Below are positions 34,120-45,177 of a stretch of DNA of 64,000 nt, in pieces; position 1 is the stretch's first letter; each line of letters opens with the position of its first letter. The position numbers and the translations under genes were made by a program. The notes under the pieces are model-generated. The model searched no databases. It was not told the DNA's origin and saw only the letters and a list, made by a program, of their open reading frames with translations. Origin of the DNA: Pinus tabuliformis (Eukaryota; Streptophyta; Pinopsida; Pinales; Pinaceae); NCBI GenBank assembly GCA_031772625.1, contig CM062808.1, forward strand, positions 475,413,655 to 475,477,654, written 5' to 3'.

Positions 34120-34882
34120 ATTTGATGGACAAACTGAGATAGTAAACAAATGTTTGGAAGGATATCTTTGTTGCTTTGTATCTAATAAACAGACACAATG
34201 GGTCAAATGGTTGCCTCTGGCTGAATGGTGGTATAGCACTTCCTTCCATACAGCAACAAAAATGACCCCATTTATGGCACTTTATGGATATCAACCACCA
34301 TCCATCACATCATATTTAAGAGAAAATTCTAAGGTTCAAGCAGTGGAACATCACATCGAACATCAACAACAAGTCCTCCAACTCTTAAAGGATAACCTCG
34401 TGTTGGCACAGAATAGAATGAAACAACAGGCAGATCAACATCGCAGTGAAAGAAGTTTTGATGTAGGTGATTGGGTATTCCTACGGCTACAACCATATAA
34501 GCAAATGCCCCTCAAGCAAGCTAAGAAGGATAATAAATTATCACCAAAGTATTATGGTCCGTACAAGGTGTTGCAAAAGATTGGTACTATGGCATACAAA
34601 TTGGAGCTTCCTGTAGCTTCTCGATTGCACCCAGTTTTCCATGTTTCATGTTTAAAGAAGGTTATAGGCGACAAGCTCCCAGTTCAAACAATATTGCCAG
34701 AACTTGACGAGGAAGGAAAAATTATATTGGAACCGGAAGCAGTCATAGAAACAAGAACTCGACAGCTACAAAATCGATCAATTTCGGAGTATCTTATCAA
34801 GTGGAAGAACTTATCCGCTGAAGATTTCACATGGGAGGAGGAGAATTTTATACAGAAGCATCTAGAACTACTCAAGCATTGA
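34118..34882 (+). pseudogene. pol: Chromovirus pol, second part: integrase C-terminus and chromodomain
   Basis: It resumes the integrase catalytic core with QFDGQTEIVNKCLE, including the third catalytic residue of the D,D-35-E triad. It continues through the conserved WLPLAEWWYS and PFMALYGYQPP segments and the GPYKVLQKIG region. It ends with a chromodomain at about 34740-34870 (YLIKWKNLSAEDFTWEEE). The stop is TGA 34880-34882. This half has no nonsense codon. A chromodomain usually directs integration toward modified chromatin. The protein is broken by the copia array between residues of the catalytic core. Confidence 0.92.
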
Positions 34883-34899
34883 GGACAACACTTTTTTGA

Positions 34900-34911
34900 A
34901 GGAGAGGGGCA
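34900..34911 (+). promoter_or_regulatory. Polypurine tract of chromovirus E
   Basis: AGGAGAGGGGCA immediately precedes the LTR start TGTTGGG. Confidence 0.75.
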
Positions 34912-35244
34912 TGTTGGGTCCCTATAATATTAGTGATTACCCCATTACTATTGTAGTTGCATCCCTTATTAATATTTTTGTGCCCCTATTATTCCCATAT
35001 TGTTATTACTATGCCCCATAGAATACCTCTATTGTTATTTTTGTGGCTTTATATTATTATTGTTAGGTCAGCTGGGTTATATTGTGACTCCTTAGACTCC
35101 TATATATAGAAAGGAGGTTTTGTCATTTGAATCATCGAAGAATTGTTCATTTATGTAATGTAAAGGAGGTTGCCCCCTCGAAGAGGCTAAATTCTAAGGC
35201 ATTGATCTATCTTTTCTATCTTTTCTTGAGCTGGTTTCATAACA
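34912..35244 (+). repeat. 3' LTR of chromovirus E (333 bp)
   Basis: It starts TGTTGGGTCC and ends TTCATAACA, with a TATA motif at 35101-35108. The next bases, AGATG, would be the right target duplication; D's other LTR reads AGGTG at this place. The partner LTR is outside the window. Confidence 0.82.
35101..35108 (+). promoter_or_regulatory. TATA motif in chromovirus LTR
   Basis: TATATATA about 190 bp into the LTR. Confidence 0.45.
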
Positions 35245-37690
35245 AGATGACTGGATAAGGAAAAGGATATTAGGCTAGGTATAGTAGCACAAAGTTTGAT
35301 TTGATTTTGAAGGGGTTTTGCTGGATCAGGAGGAGCTGGACAGTTAGGGCTAGGGAATTAGATCAAAATTGCAGGGTGTTCAATGGGGCAAGGTAGGTAT
35401 AAGGCTTAGCACTCTAGGGTTTGATAGGTGAAGTGTATTAAGACCAGTGAGAAGCTAGGAAGAGCATGTGATTACCATGGGTCCTTCCTAGACTATAGAA
35501 AACATATAATGGTGAATATTTCCCCAAAGCAGAGCAGTGATGTTATGAATTTTGCCTATCAAGTTGAAAACATTCACTTAGAAGCAATGAAATGATTAAT
35601 GAAATATAAAAAAACATACTAACATATGATCACAAGAGAAGAAACTATGCTAAAACTCCATACCACATGGATCCCATAAAAATAGTTGCAATTCTTATTA
35701 ATCTCCTGCTAAACTTCTACAAAATGATCTACAATCAAGGTCTGAGCATCCAGCTGAGTCCAACCCTTTACAATGAGAAAGAATAATAAGATATAGACAT
35801 GAATTCAACCTCCTCCCATCCTCAGGGGTCGAATCCCTAAGATGAGGAGCTAATCTAACTAATACTGAACAAGAAACAAGAATATAGGCTTCTCAACAAC
35901 TTGCCTCTAAAAGTGAAAAACTGATTCATTTGAGCTCAAACTGACTTCTAAAGCAATGAATCTACCCTCTATTACTATTTATCTATCATATTTACATGCC
36001 AATTCATAATTTACAAAGGTGAAATATCCTCCATGAGAGAGAATCCATGAACACAGTCAAAAACTGGAAAAATAGCCATCCTGAGCAAAAACTGCCCTAC
36101 GCGCAGTGCCACTGGCCCAACGCGCAACGCCACTTTCAGGTCCCTTTTGGAGGCCTTCCTTGCATCCAAATTGAGCTCATGATATCTCATTGGAAATATC
36201 TTCAAGTATGCTTTCCCCAACACCTAGAACTTCTACATTTGAACCTCATTTGACCCCTCAAAACTTGATTCTCCCAAGACTACTTCTATGTGTCCAAAAA
36301 GTGGCAGAAAGGTCATTTTTAGGGTATTTGTTTACCTTTTGGTGGACCATTTCTACCCCAAAAACTTTGAAAATATCTAGGTTGCATGTCCTCATCGCTC
36401 TGAATCCAAAAGTGCAAACCATTTCTCATTTGGGTGCCCCTAGGAAAAGTGTAGCGCCACGTTGAGCCACCTCCGGAACACGTAACACCACTTCCCGAAC
36501 ACACAACGCCACATCAATCTCACTTTTGGCTTTCTTCCCGACGTCCAAAGTGAGCATGGGATAGCTCATTAGAAATATTGATGAGTCTACTTTCCAGAAC
36601 ATTTTGCATTTTTCAATTTGGAGCTCACTTTCTCTACCAAAATCTCAATCTCCCAAGACAGGTCAAAATGTGCAGAGTGAGGCTGCCAAAATGCAGAGTG
36701 TTGTTTCTGTCAACTTTTGGAGGTCTTCCTCAACTCCAAATTGAGTTCATGATAGCTCATTGGAAATATCTCTATGTATAGTTATCATTTGACTCATCAA
36801 AAAAGTCATTTGGTCACTCCAGCTAGGAGAAAGCTTGATTTTCCCAAGGTCACTCCAGAAGTGCATCAACTCTCCTAAGGCAAATGATGTTTTGGACATT
36901 TCTCCCAAACCATGAGACCTGTGTAAAAACTGAAAGATTTTTTCTTCTTGGGTCTATGGTGGACAAAAACCTCTCTCACTTTTGTCAAATTCATCTTTTC
37001 TTGCTTAGAAACATCATTTGAATAAAACCTATCCTGATGTGTGGAAGAGGGGATTTGTAGAAATGAAGGGAAATGAAGGGGATCAGGGGCTTCTAATTTC
37101 TTGAGAAACTTTTGGGAAGTAGGGAGGGATGTTAGGAAGTAGGGAAAGTGGAATTTCAAGGATTGAGTGAGGGGAACGGGTCCAAAAGGGCAAAACAGAG
37201 GCCTAAGCTAGAAAAGTGTCAAATTGTAGCAATAGGCTAGGGTTTGTGGGAAAATGATGAATTTGAGGGATATCAATGATGGGGAGTGTTTAAGAAGGTA
37301 TATTAAGGATAGGGGAAGGTGTATGAGCATCAAGATATAAGTTTTGTTGATGATTTGACCATCCAAGAAAAATTACCTTCAAAACCCTAGGAGAGGGAAA
37401 TGAGCCTTACCTAAGCACAACTAAAGCGCAAACAAGGTGTAAAATGACCCATTGGAGCTTGAAATAATGATGACAACTCTTTGAATGATGGTACACTCAG
37501 CTGAATGGTGACATGGAATAATACTTGGAAAATTTAGGAAGGAGTGAAAACAATCCTAGACCTAATACCTAGTGACCAAATTTTACTTGAAGACTCACTG
37601 AAATGACAAAATTTGACTTTGACATCCTAAGACCACTTTGTAAGAGCATGTTTGATCGCTGGTGGAAGGCTACAAATACTGACACTAACA
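35245..37690 (-). repeat. 3' LTR of element D, partial (interrupted by chromovirus)
   Basis: It matches 40431-42879 closely throughout. It contains three imperfect internal repeats built on an AAATTGAGCTCATGATAGCTC-like core (about 36165, 36545 and 36740) and a cluster of ACGCGCA-CGCCAC words (36108-36135 and 36450-36512). Confidence 0.9.
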
Positions 37691-37946
37691 TTGGCTCCAT
37701 TGGGGATGGTAGCTCCTTGGAGGTGCCAAGAACACCGTAGACCAAGTAGCCTTATCCATTGGGCATGGAGTAAAAAAAACTCAATTTGAAATACATGACT
37801 AAATATTGATGACTCAAAGACACAAACTGACTTTTACTCAACTAAAAACTGACTCGATACTAAAACACAACTGACAAACTGGAAAAGATGCTCAAAATGG
37901 AGCTTATTCAATAAAACCTACTCTAACTATTCCATTCATCACCTGA
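37691..37946 (-). other. 3' non-coding end of element D interior
   Basis: About 250 bp between the end of the gag frame and the LTR. The sequence next to the LTR on the minus strand (CCCCAATGGAGCCAA) is only a weak polypurine tract. Confidence 0.6.
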
Positions 37947-40052
37947 TCAAGTGAAATGAAACAACCAATGCAACCAAGTAAGCATTCTGGTTGCTGTTTG
38001 AATTCTTCGTTGGTGCTTGCTTATGAGCAACAAGAGAGAACTACTGAAATGCAACTCCCATGAAAACTTGTAAACAAATCCAAATTTTCCCAGATTGAAT
38101 AATATGAATTCTCTATCTGACTCCAAAAATACTACATAAGGATCTTGAAATTCATGTGCACTGGGACTTAGCCCATCCAATGGATTACTTTGCTTCTCCT
38201 CATACCATGAATGCAAACTTTCATCTGAGCTTTGTGACGAGACTCCTGCTAAAAATGACAAAGAAACCGGTTGTCGGATCAAGTTTGTATCAATACTTTT
38301 TTCAAGATCATAGTTAGCTAATGGAGGACTTTGACTACAGACATCATCCAACACATTAGCTATTGGATCATGAAAAACTTGAAAAGACTGTTGCAACCCA
38401 TTTTCTATTGGTTACAATGAGATTGCATGATTTTCTACAGGCTTCTCATCCTTTATTGAAGATATACTATGCAAATTTCCCTTCAAAAACTAAAATGATT
38501 CAAAACATAATGGTACGGAATCATCTTGCATCATTTGATCATATGTTCTAGCTTCCAAGTCTTCAACTGCAACCTAACATTTGATGGCATTTGGGGGCTG
38601 AAAATCTAGATATGAGAAGTCTTGAAAAACAATTTCATTGCCCTCTAGATGGTCCAGATCAAAACTTATCGACAGTTGATTTATGATTGCACGAAATTTG
38701 TCTCTGATGAACTGAAACGAAGTAAAACAAATAGGAAAAAATCCTTCACTTACTTCAAAATTTTCTACACTTTCCTCCTCACTTGCATAGCTGATATCCA
38801 TCGGCTAATCACCAAGCTGCTGAAAGTGAACTTCCTCCTTCCACAAACCAACTGTTGAGTTGTCTGCAAGACTAGCTTCTATTTGGAGAACATAGTCATC
38901 ATCATACTGATAAAAATTAGGCAAATCATCAGTATAAAACACATCATCAAGCATACATGTTAGATCAACAGATCTCTCTTCTCCAAGATTATCTATAAAA
39001 CAATCATTATCAGATCTATGACAACTGGGATAAGAAAGAAAATGTTTTGGATCAACCACTTGTTTTTCTTCAATCAGCGAGCCATGGTCTTGAACATCAT
39101 ACTCATTCCTTGTGGTGATATTTTGCATCATCTCTTCCACTGCAATTACCAAAATCTCAACCTTTACCTCTAAAGATGTCGATTCCTCTGGATCTACGTT
39201 CTTCATCTCTTCTTCCTTTAACTTTGCCTTTCTGATAAGAAGATTAGCCTCTACATCTACTGCATTGTTTTGCATCTCTTCAAGTGTTGCAAGGTTCCTT
39301 TCTCTCAGTTGAAACTCCATTTCCGGATCAAAGTTATCCGGGTAGTGCAAGAGAGAGAATCCAAGAGGAGGCCTTATATTAGCAGGCATCAAAACATAGA
39401 CTTGGTTAAGCCTGGCAGAAAATTGTTGTACTGTCTCCCCTGGCAGTCTTTTCAGCTGGTTATACTCTTCTAGAATCAAGAAAGGGTTCTGTCTGACCAT
39501 CCACTTCTCGAGGAAAACTTTGACGAACTGCTGTAAATCTGAGATGCTCACATCAAGCAAAGTTTTGAACCAACACTTGACTTTGCCTTGCAAAGAAAGA
39601 GCAAAAAGCCTAATACTAACATCCTCTTCATCAACTTCAAAAAGGTCAAGAAAAGACTCAAAATTTAGTACATGTCTCTCAGCAGTGATGTTGTCATAGT
39701 CACCATCAAATCTTGGTAGATATAGGTAATGATTTTTAGGGAAAGCATGGGATATAGGAGGTAAAATTAGAGGCTTGTATCTATCTAGAATTTTACATGG
39801 TATAGGAGCATATATAAAAGCTGTAGACTTATTCTTGATCTCTTGAGGCTCATCATTTTGAAAACGGTCATCATAAGATTCAGAAGAAGGGTCTTGATCA
39901 AGATCAAAGGCATGCGAATATTTTGTATTCACAATCTTCAAAGAGAAAGAATCACATACAGGTCTAGGATATTTTCTCAAATACAATATACTTTGTAAAG
40001 CCTTCTTGATATTCTCAGGAAAAGAGAAGAAATAATTTATAACAAAGAACAT
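37947..40052 (-). pseudogene. gag: Element D gag protein, about 701 codons with four nonsense codons
   Basis: One frame runs from ATG 40052 to 37947. Stops lie at 38805-38807, 38574-38576, one near 38492 and one near 38415 (not measured exactly). Residues about 95-260 are a Retrotrans_gag domain: a YLPRFDGDYD entry, then WFKTL, FLEKWMVRQNPF and YNQLKRLPGETVQQFSARL. The rest is acidic and low in recognisable motifs. The last residues read LTWLHWLFHFT, resembling the end of the gag protein at 8557-9810. There is no zinc knuckle and no protease. It would assemble into particles supplied by another element; this copy is dead. Confidence 0.85.
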
Positions 40053-40274
40053 AATGTCTTAGATGAAATTCCAACTTGAATACCTGATCTTTCCATATTG
40101 TCCTTTCATGTTTCTGCTGGTCGGGTTCATCCTCCAGTGGATTCCTTGGATCTGATCTCGAAACTGATTTAGAGTCGCTAGGTGAATGATTTTAGCCTTC
40201 TGGTGTTTAATCATTGTCCACCATCAAAAATCAGATCCAAACTTGATACATTTTGATGAGGAACATAAAACTAC
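40053..40274 (-). other. Leader of element D
   Basis: About 220 bp between the primer site and gag. No ORF. Confidence 0.6.
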
Positions 40275-40293
40275 GTCCCCAGTATGGTCACCA
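40275..40293 (-). promoter_or_regulatory. Putative primer-binding site of element D
   Basis: On the minus strand, TGGTGACCATACTGGGGAC starts 3 bp inside the 5' LTR. Its position and TGG start fit a primer site. I cannot assign the tRNA. Confidence 0.55.
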
Positions 40294-40296
40294 CTA

Positions 40297-42879
40297 TGTT
40301 ATCAGCTAGATTGAACCTCAGGCTGAAGGAAGGCAATGCCAGGGTAACCACAAACCATGCTTAGCCAAGTAGCTAGCCCTACTATGCTAGGAGAGGGCTC
40401 TCTCCGTGAGGATCTCAACCAAGGTGACTGGATCAGAAAAAGGATAATAGGATAGGTATAGTAGCACAAATTTTGATTTGATTTTGAAGGGGTTTTGCTA
40501 GATCAGGAGGAGCTGGACAGTTAGGGCTAGGGAACTAGGTCAAAATTGCATGGTGTTCAATGGGGCAAGGTAGGTATAAGGCTTAGCACTCTAGGGTTTG
40601 ATAGGTGAAGTGTTTTAAGACTAGTGAGAAGCTAGGAAGAGCATGTGATTACCATGGGTCCTTTCTAGACTGTAGAAAACATATAATGGTGAATATTTCC
40701 CCAAAGCAGAGCAGTGATGTCATGAATTATGCCTATCAACTTGAAAACATTCACTTAGAAGCAATGAAATGATTAACGAAATACACAAAAAATACTAACA
40801 TATGATCACAAGAGAAGAAACTGTACTAAAACTCCATACCACATGGATCCCATAAAAATAGTTGCAATTCTTATTAATCTCCTGCTAAACTTCTACAAAA
40901 TGATGTACAATCAAGGTCTGAGCATCCAGCTGAGTCCAACCCTTTACAATGAGAAAGAAGAAGAAGGTATAGACATGAATTCAACCTCCTCCCATCCTCA
41001 GGGGTCGAATCCCTAATATGGGGAGCTAATCTAACTAATAATGAACAAGAAACAGGAATATAGGCATCTCAACAACTTGCCTCTAAAAGTGAAAAACTGA
41101 TTCATTTGAGCTCAAACTAACTTCTAAAGCAATGGATCTACCCTATATTACTATTTATATATCATATTTACATGCCAAGTCATCATTTACAAAGGTGAAA
41201 CGTCCTCCATGAGAGAGAATCCATGAGCATAGTCAAAAACTGGAAAAATAGCCATCCTGAGCAAAAACTGCCCTACGCGCAGCGCCACTGGCCCAACACA
41301 CAGTGCCACTTTCAGGTCCCTTTTGGAGGCCTTCCCGACATCCAAATTGAGATCATGATAGCTCATTGGAAAGGTATTCAAATCTACTTTCCAAAAAACC
41401 TGGAATTTATGCATTCAAAGCTCAGTTGACATTTTAAAACTTGATTCTTACAAGACTGCTTCTGTGTGTCTAAAAAGTGGCAGAAGGGTCATTTTTAGCG
41501 CGTTTTTTGACCTTTTGGTGGACTAGTTCTACCCAAAAAACTTTGAAAATATCTAGGGTGCATGTCCTCATTGCTTTGAATCCAAAAATTCAAACTATTG
41601 CTCATTTAGGTGCCCCTAGGAAAATTGCAGCGCGAGTGGTGCTGCACATTGCGCCACCTCTCGAACGCGTAGCGCCACTTCTTTAACATGCGACACCACT
41701 TCAAGCTCACTTTTGACTACCTTTACGGTGTCCAAATTGAGCATGGGATAGCGCGTTGGAAATCTGGTTGAGTATACTTTCCTGAACATCTTGAATTTTT
41801 CCATTTGGAGCTCATTTGCCCTGTCCAAAGCTCAATCTCCCAAGACTAGTCAAAATGTGCAGAATGAGATTGCCAAAATGCAGAGTGTTGTTTCTGTCAA
41901 CATTTGGAGGTCTTCCTCAACTCCAAATTGAGCTTAGGATAGCTCATTGGAAATATCTCCGTGTCTAGTTATCTTATGACTCATCAAGCAAGTTATTTGG
42001 TCACTCCATCTAGGAGAAATATTGATTTTCCCAAGGTCACTCCAGAAGTGCATCAACTCTCCTGAGGAAAATGATGTTTTGGACATTTCTCCCAAACCAT
42101 GAGACCTGTGTAAAAACGGAAAGAGGTTTTTCTTCTTGGGTCCATGGTGGATGAAAAAATCTCTCACTTTTGTCAAATTCATCTTTTTGTGCTCAGAAAC
42201 AGCGTTTGAATAAAACCTATCCCGGTGTGTGGAACAAGGGATTTGTAGAAATGAAGGGAAATGAAGGGGATAAGGGGCTTATAATTTCTTGAGAAAATTT
42301 TTGGAAGTTGGGAGGGATGTTAGGAAACAAGGGAAAGTGGAATTTCAAGGATTGAGTGAGGGGAAGGGGTCCAAAAGGGCAAAACACAGGCCTAACCTAG
42401 AAAAGTGTCAAATTGTAGTAATAGGCTAGGGTTTGTGGGAAAATGATGGATTTGAGGGATATCAATGATGGGAAGTGTTTAAGAAAGTATATTAAGGATA
42501 GGGGAAGGTGTATGAGCATCAAGATACAACTTCTGTTGATGATTTGACCATCCAAGATAAATTACCTTCAAAACCCTAGGAGAGGGAAATGAGCCTTACC
42601 TAAGCACAACTGAAGCGCAAACAAGGTGTAAAATGACCCATTGGAACTTGAAATAATGATGAAAAATCGTTGAATGATGGTACACTTAGCTGAATGGTGA
42701 CATGGACCAATACTTAGAAAACTTAGGAAGGAGTGAAAACAATCCTAGACCTAATACCTAGTGACCAAATTTTACTTGAAGACTCACTGAAATGACAAAA
42801 TTTGATTTTGACATCCTAAGACCACTTTGTAAGAGCATGTTTGATCGTTGGTGGAAGGCTGCAAATACTGACACTAACA
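40297..42879 (-). repeat. 5' LTR of element D (2583 bp, complete)
   Basis: On the plus strand it runs TGTTATCAGC to GACACTAACA. It has the same internal repeats and CGCCAC-type words as the left copy (41275-41312 and 41628-41700). The following bases, AAAGG, would be the target duplication, whose partner is off-window. Confidence 0.9.
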
Positions 42880-43914
42880 AAAGGAATTCATAACACACTT
42901 TGCAATTCTACTTAATCTATTCTGCAAACAAATGAATCTGAATACAAATATAAAGAATCACACTCAGCAAGCTAACTCGTATTGAAACCAATTCATTAAC
43001 ATGAAAGAGAGCTATGACAATGGAACAAAAAATAACCATAAAAGCATCTCATGGAAAGTGATCAATTCTAACTTTGAAATATATGATAGCGTTACTTAGA
43101 ATGAACTACAATCTAATGTTGGAATTAACATAACCAATTCAACGGAGAGCATCACGCATATATAACACACATCGAGATATTGAATCTTGACTAAACAACA
43201 AATGCAAATAATAATCGTCGACCTTCACGATAATCCAAATGATACTAACTTCACAAACTAATAATAATAAATAGTAAATAATAAACATACATGATTATAA
43301 CACAGTTGGAGCAGTAGATTTTCTCTTGAATGGGCCCAAAGCCTCCAGAAGTTCCCGCTGTTATACACTGAAAACACGATTATGAATTAAGCGCAATGTT
43401 CTTCATCAAAATAAGTAACAGAGTTACAACATCACCAAGATGAAAGTGATATATGTCCAAAATAATAGTTACAATCTGTGAATTCCTAGACTAGTTGTTC
43501 AATTCGCCTTTAGGGTTTATATAACATTTGGAAAAGTAAATAGATAGAAGTGAATCCTCAGGATCAGGGAATCTTGAGGATTTTGCAACACTCAATCTGA
43601 TTTCATCATAAAATAGCATTGGTCTACCCAGTCTTCCGCTGTCTTCCTTGCCCCAGACACTGTCTTTTTCCTTTACTGGCTGCTGCTATTATGTCGATTT
43701 TGAATAGCCATCGTCCAATCCGCGTCTTTGCACATAAAGATAGTGAAAGTCAGTTTTCCTTGGCCATATTTATCTAATTTGTTACTACTCGATTTTACCC
43801 AGATTCAGCTATTGTTTCCTCTATTTTCATCCATAAAACGAAGATAAACATGTGAATTCAAATGCTTAATCAAGTTATTTACGTGGAGAAAACATACCTT
43901 TTTCTCGGCCCAAT
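42880..43914. other. Unassigned non-coding sequence between element D and the antisense ORF remnant
   Basis: AT-rich, about 1 kb. I see no coding frame, LTR end or terminal inverted repeat that I can defend. It could be H's 3' non-coding region or filler brought in by a deletion, since the first part of the antisense ORF is missing at its right edge. Confidence 0.5.
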
Positions 43915-44065
43915 AGTGAGGCCCCTAGAAACACTTTCGATGACGATTTCTTCTCTTGGTGAGAACAACAAGTCATATTTGTTGAGGACTACCCCTACGC
44001 TAGCATGCATTTCAGAGGAGACCTAGATTTGGTGTTGCCACCGGATGCAGCGTGGGGAGCCATAG
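43915..44065 (+). pseudogene. Antisense plant-mobile-domain-like ORF of H, end of exon 1
   Basis: In the frame starting at 43921 the translation matches the ORF at 63153-64000: 35 of 46 residues are identical over the shared end, including FDDDFF, DYPYA, FRGD and LVLPPDAAWG. A TGA at 43960-43962 replaces a tryptophan codon of the other copy. The upstream part of the exon is missing. The exon stops at a GT donor (44066, GTAAAAA), and its last base supplies the first base of a split glycine codon. It lies on the strand opposite H's pol genes. Confidence 0.72.
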
Positions 44066-44211
44066 GTAAAAATGATTTCAATTTTTTGAAATGTTAAAAA
44101 AAAAATAGATTTTAAGTATAAATAAACTGAAAATATTTTTGATGAGACAAATACTTACAAAATTATCATGACACAAATATTGGATCAGTAAGACCTACAA
44201 GTCTACCTAGG

Positions 44212-45137
44212 TGTTGGGCGCAGGATCCCCCAAGGACAGGTTTGGGGCTAAAAGCCCATATTTTGGTCAAATTTTGTAATCCAAGTGTAAATACTCCGCA
44301 TTTTGTGGTCATGGAGCACGTAGGTGTTAAAGAGTCATAGGGTTATCAGCTGTAGAAGATCTACCCATGGTTCGTGGACCATGGAATTGTATAAATAGAG
44401 CTAAGCTCTAAGTAGTCTGATAAAAATAGGAAAAGAAGATATGATGTATGAGAGATAGCTTTGAAGTAGAAGTCTAAGTCTTGGGTCGTAGCATAGGTAG
44501 AGGCTTTGCAGCTGAGTGCGCAGAGGCCTAGGGTAGAAGTCCACAGTTGAGTGCGCAGACCCCTGCAGCTGAGTGTGTAGGGCAGGTCGAGTCTGTAATC
44601 ATCCAGAATTATCAATAAAGAGAAGTATTCTACAATTTCTGCGTCTTTATTTCCTGTTTATGCATCTGGTTATGTTGGGTATGAATTTCACTTATAATGC
44701 TTATATGATGCGCGAATATATGTAATTGTGTTGGTTAAGTGAATGCAAGTAAGAACATCTGTTTACGCGAAGCTAACTAAGATCGGTTAATAAGTTAAGT
44801 AAGACACTTAGCCTAGTTTGGGAGATATTGCAGTTCGCTGCCCTAGTAGCGCGAAAGTACCTCAGCCCTAGGTTAGGGCTGTGTGAAATCCGATTGTACC
44901 CTTTTGCGAAGGTGTTGAAGGGTGGAACAGAGGGCTAAGAAACCTGCGTGAAGGCAGGTATAGCCGGAATAAACCGACATCAAAACCATCTCAAGGGTGC
45001 GGAAACTTGGTTCCAGCATCCCCCCATACTGCTTTGGGTGAGACTTCAGTCCGTGCTCCGCGGGCTGATGCCGAAAGGGCCAGTAGTGTAGGGATTTGTT
45101 TAGCTAACTAACGCTAAACCTGGGTCAGGCCACCTCA
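44212..45137 (+). repeat. 5' LTR of F (926 bp)
   Basis: It starts TGTTGGGCGC and ends near ACCTCA. It matches the right LTR except for substitutions and a roughly 28-bp deletion near 44346. TATA box at 44390-44397. Confidence 0.88.
44390..44397 (+). promoter_or_regulatory. TATA box of F 5' LTR
   Basis: TATAAATA, conserved at 54102-54109. Confidence 0.6.
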
Positions 45138-45148
45138 AGCCAAAAAAT

Positions 45149-45165
45149 TGTTTCATTGCCGGGAC
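45149..45165 (+). promoter_or_regulatory. Possible decayed tRNA-Asp primer site of F
   Basis: TTGTTTCATTGCCGGGA keeps the core TTGCCGGG of a tRNA-Asp site. Most mismatches are C-to-T or G-to-A. It lies about 11 bp from the LTR end, farther than usual. Confidence 0.3.
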
Positions 45166-45177
45166 CAGAATCTGCAT

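Larger units (their letters stand above)
1..35244 (+). mobile_element. Ty3/gypsy chromovirus E, 5' part outside window, split by a copia array
   Basis: The element begins left of the window within reverse transcriptase, is interrupted from 1731 to 34114, and ends with a 333-bp LTR at 34912-35244. Joining the two halves at the duplicated CCTCA restores the integrase reading frame, which shows that this is one element. A chromodomain at the C-terminus of integrase identifies a plant chromovirus. The element has inserted into the left LTR of element D: the sequence after 35244 matches D's right LTR from about 40430 onward. Its 5' LTR and gag are not visible. Several nonsense codons show that it is dead. 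Confidence 0.9.
35245..42879 (-). mobile_element. Non-autonomous gag-only Ty3/gypsy element D with 2.6-kb LTRs
   Basis: The sequence from about 35249 to 37690 is repeated directly at about 40431-42879, and 37691-40296 lies between. The only coding region, on the minus strand, is a Retrotrans_gag-type protein. No pol is present in the 2.6-kb interior. The right copy is complete (TGTTATCAG to CACTAACA). The left one is cut by the chromovirus, and its first 135 bp or so lie outside the window. Because gag is on the minus strand, the right LTR is the 5' LTR. Confidence 0.85.

Noticed and set aside
37947..38396. Separate 149-codon minus-strand gene
   Set aside because: It is in the same frame as the upstream gag ORF (40052) and separated only by nonsense codons, so it is the tail of one decayed gag protein.
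43320..43385. Short minus-strand open segment ending near a TTTTCAG acceptor, as a host exon
   Set aside because: Only about 60 bp, without a recognisable domain, a convincing donor or a neighbouring exon.
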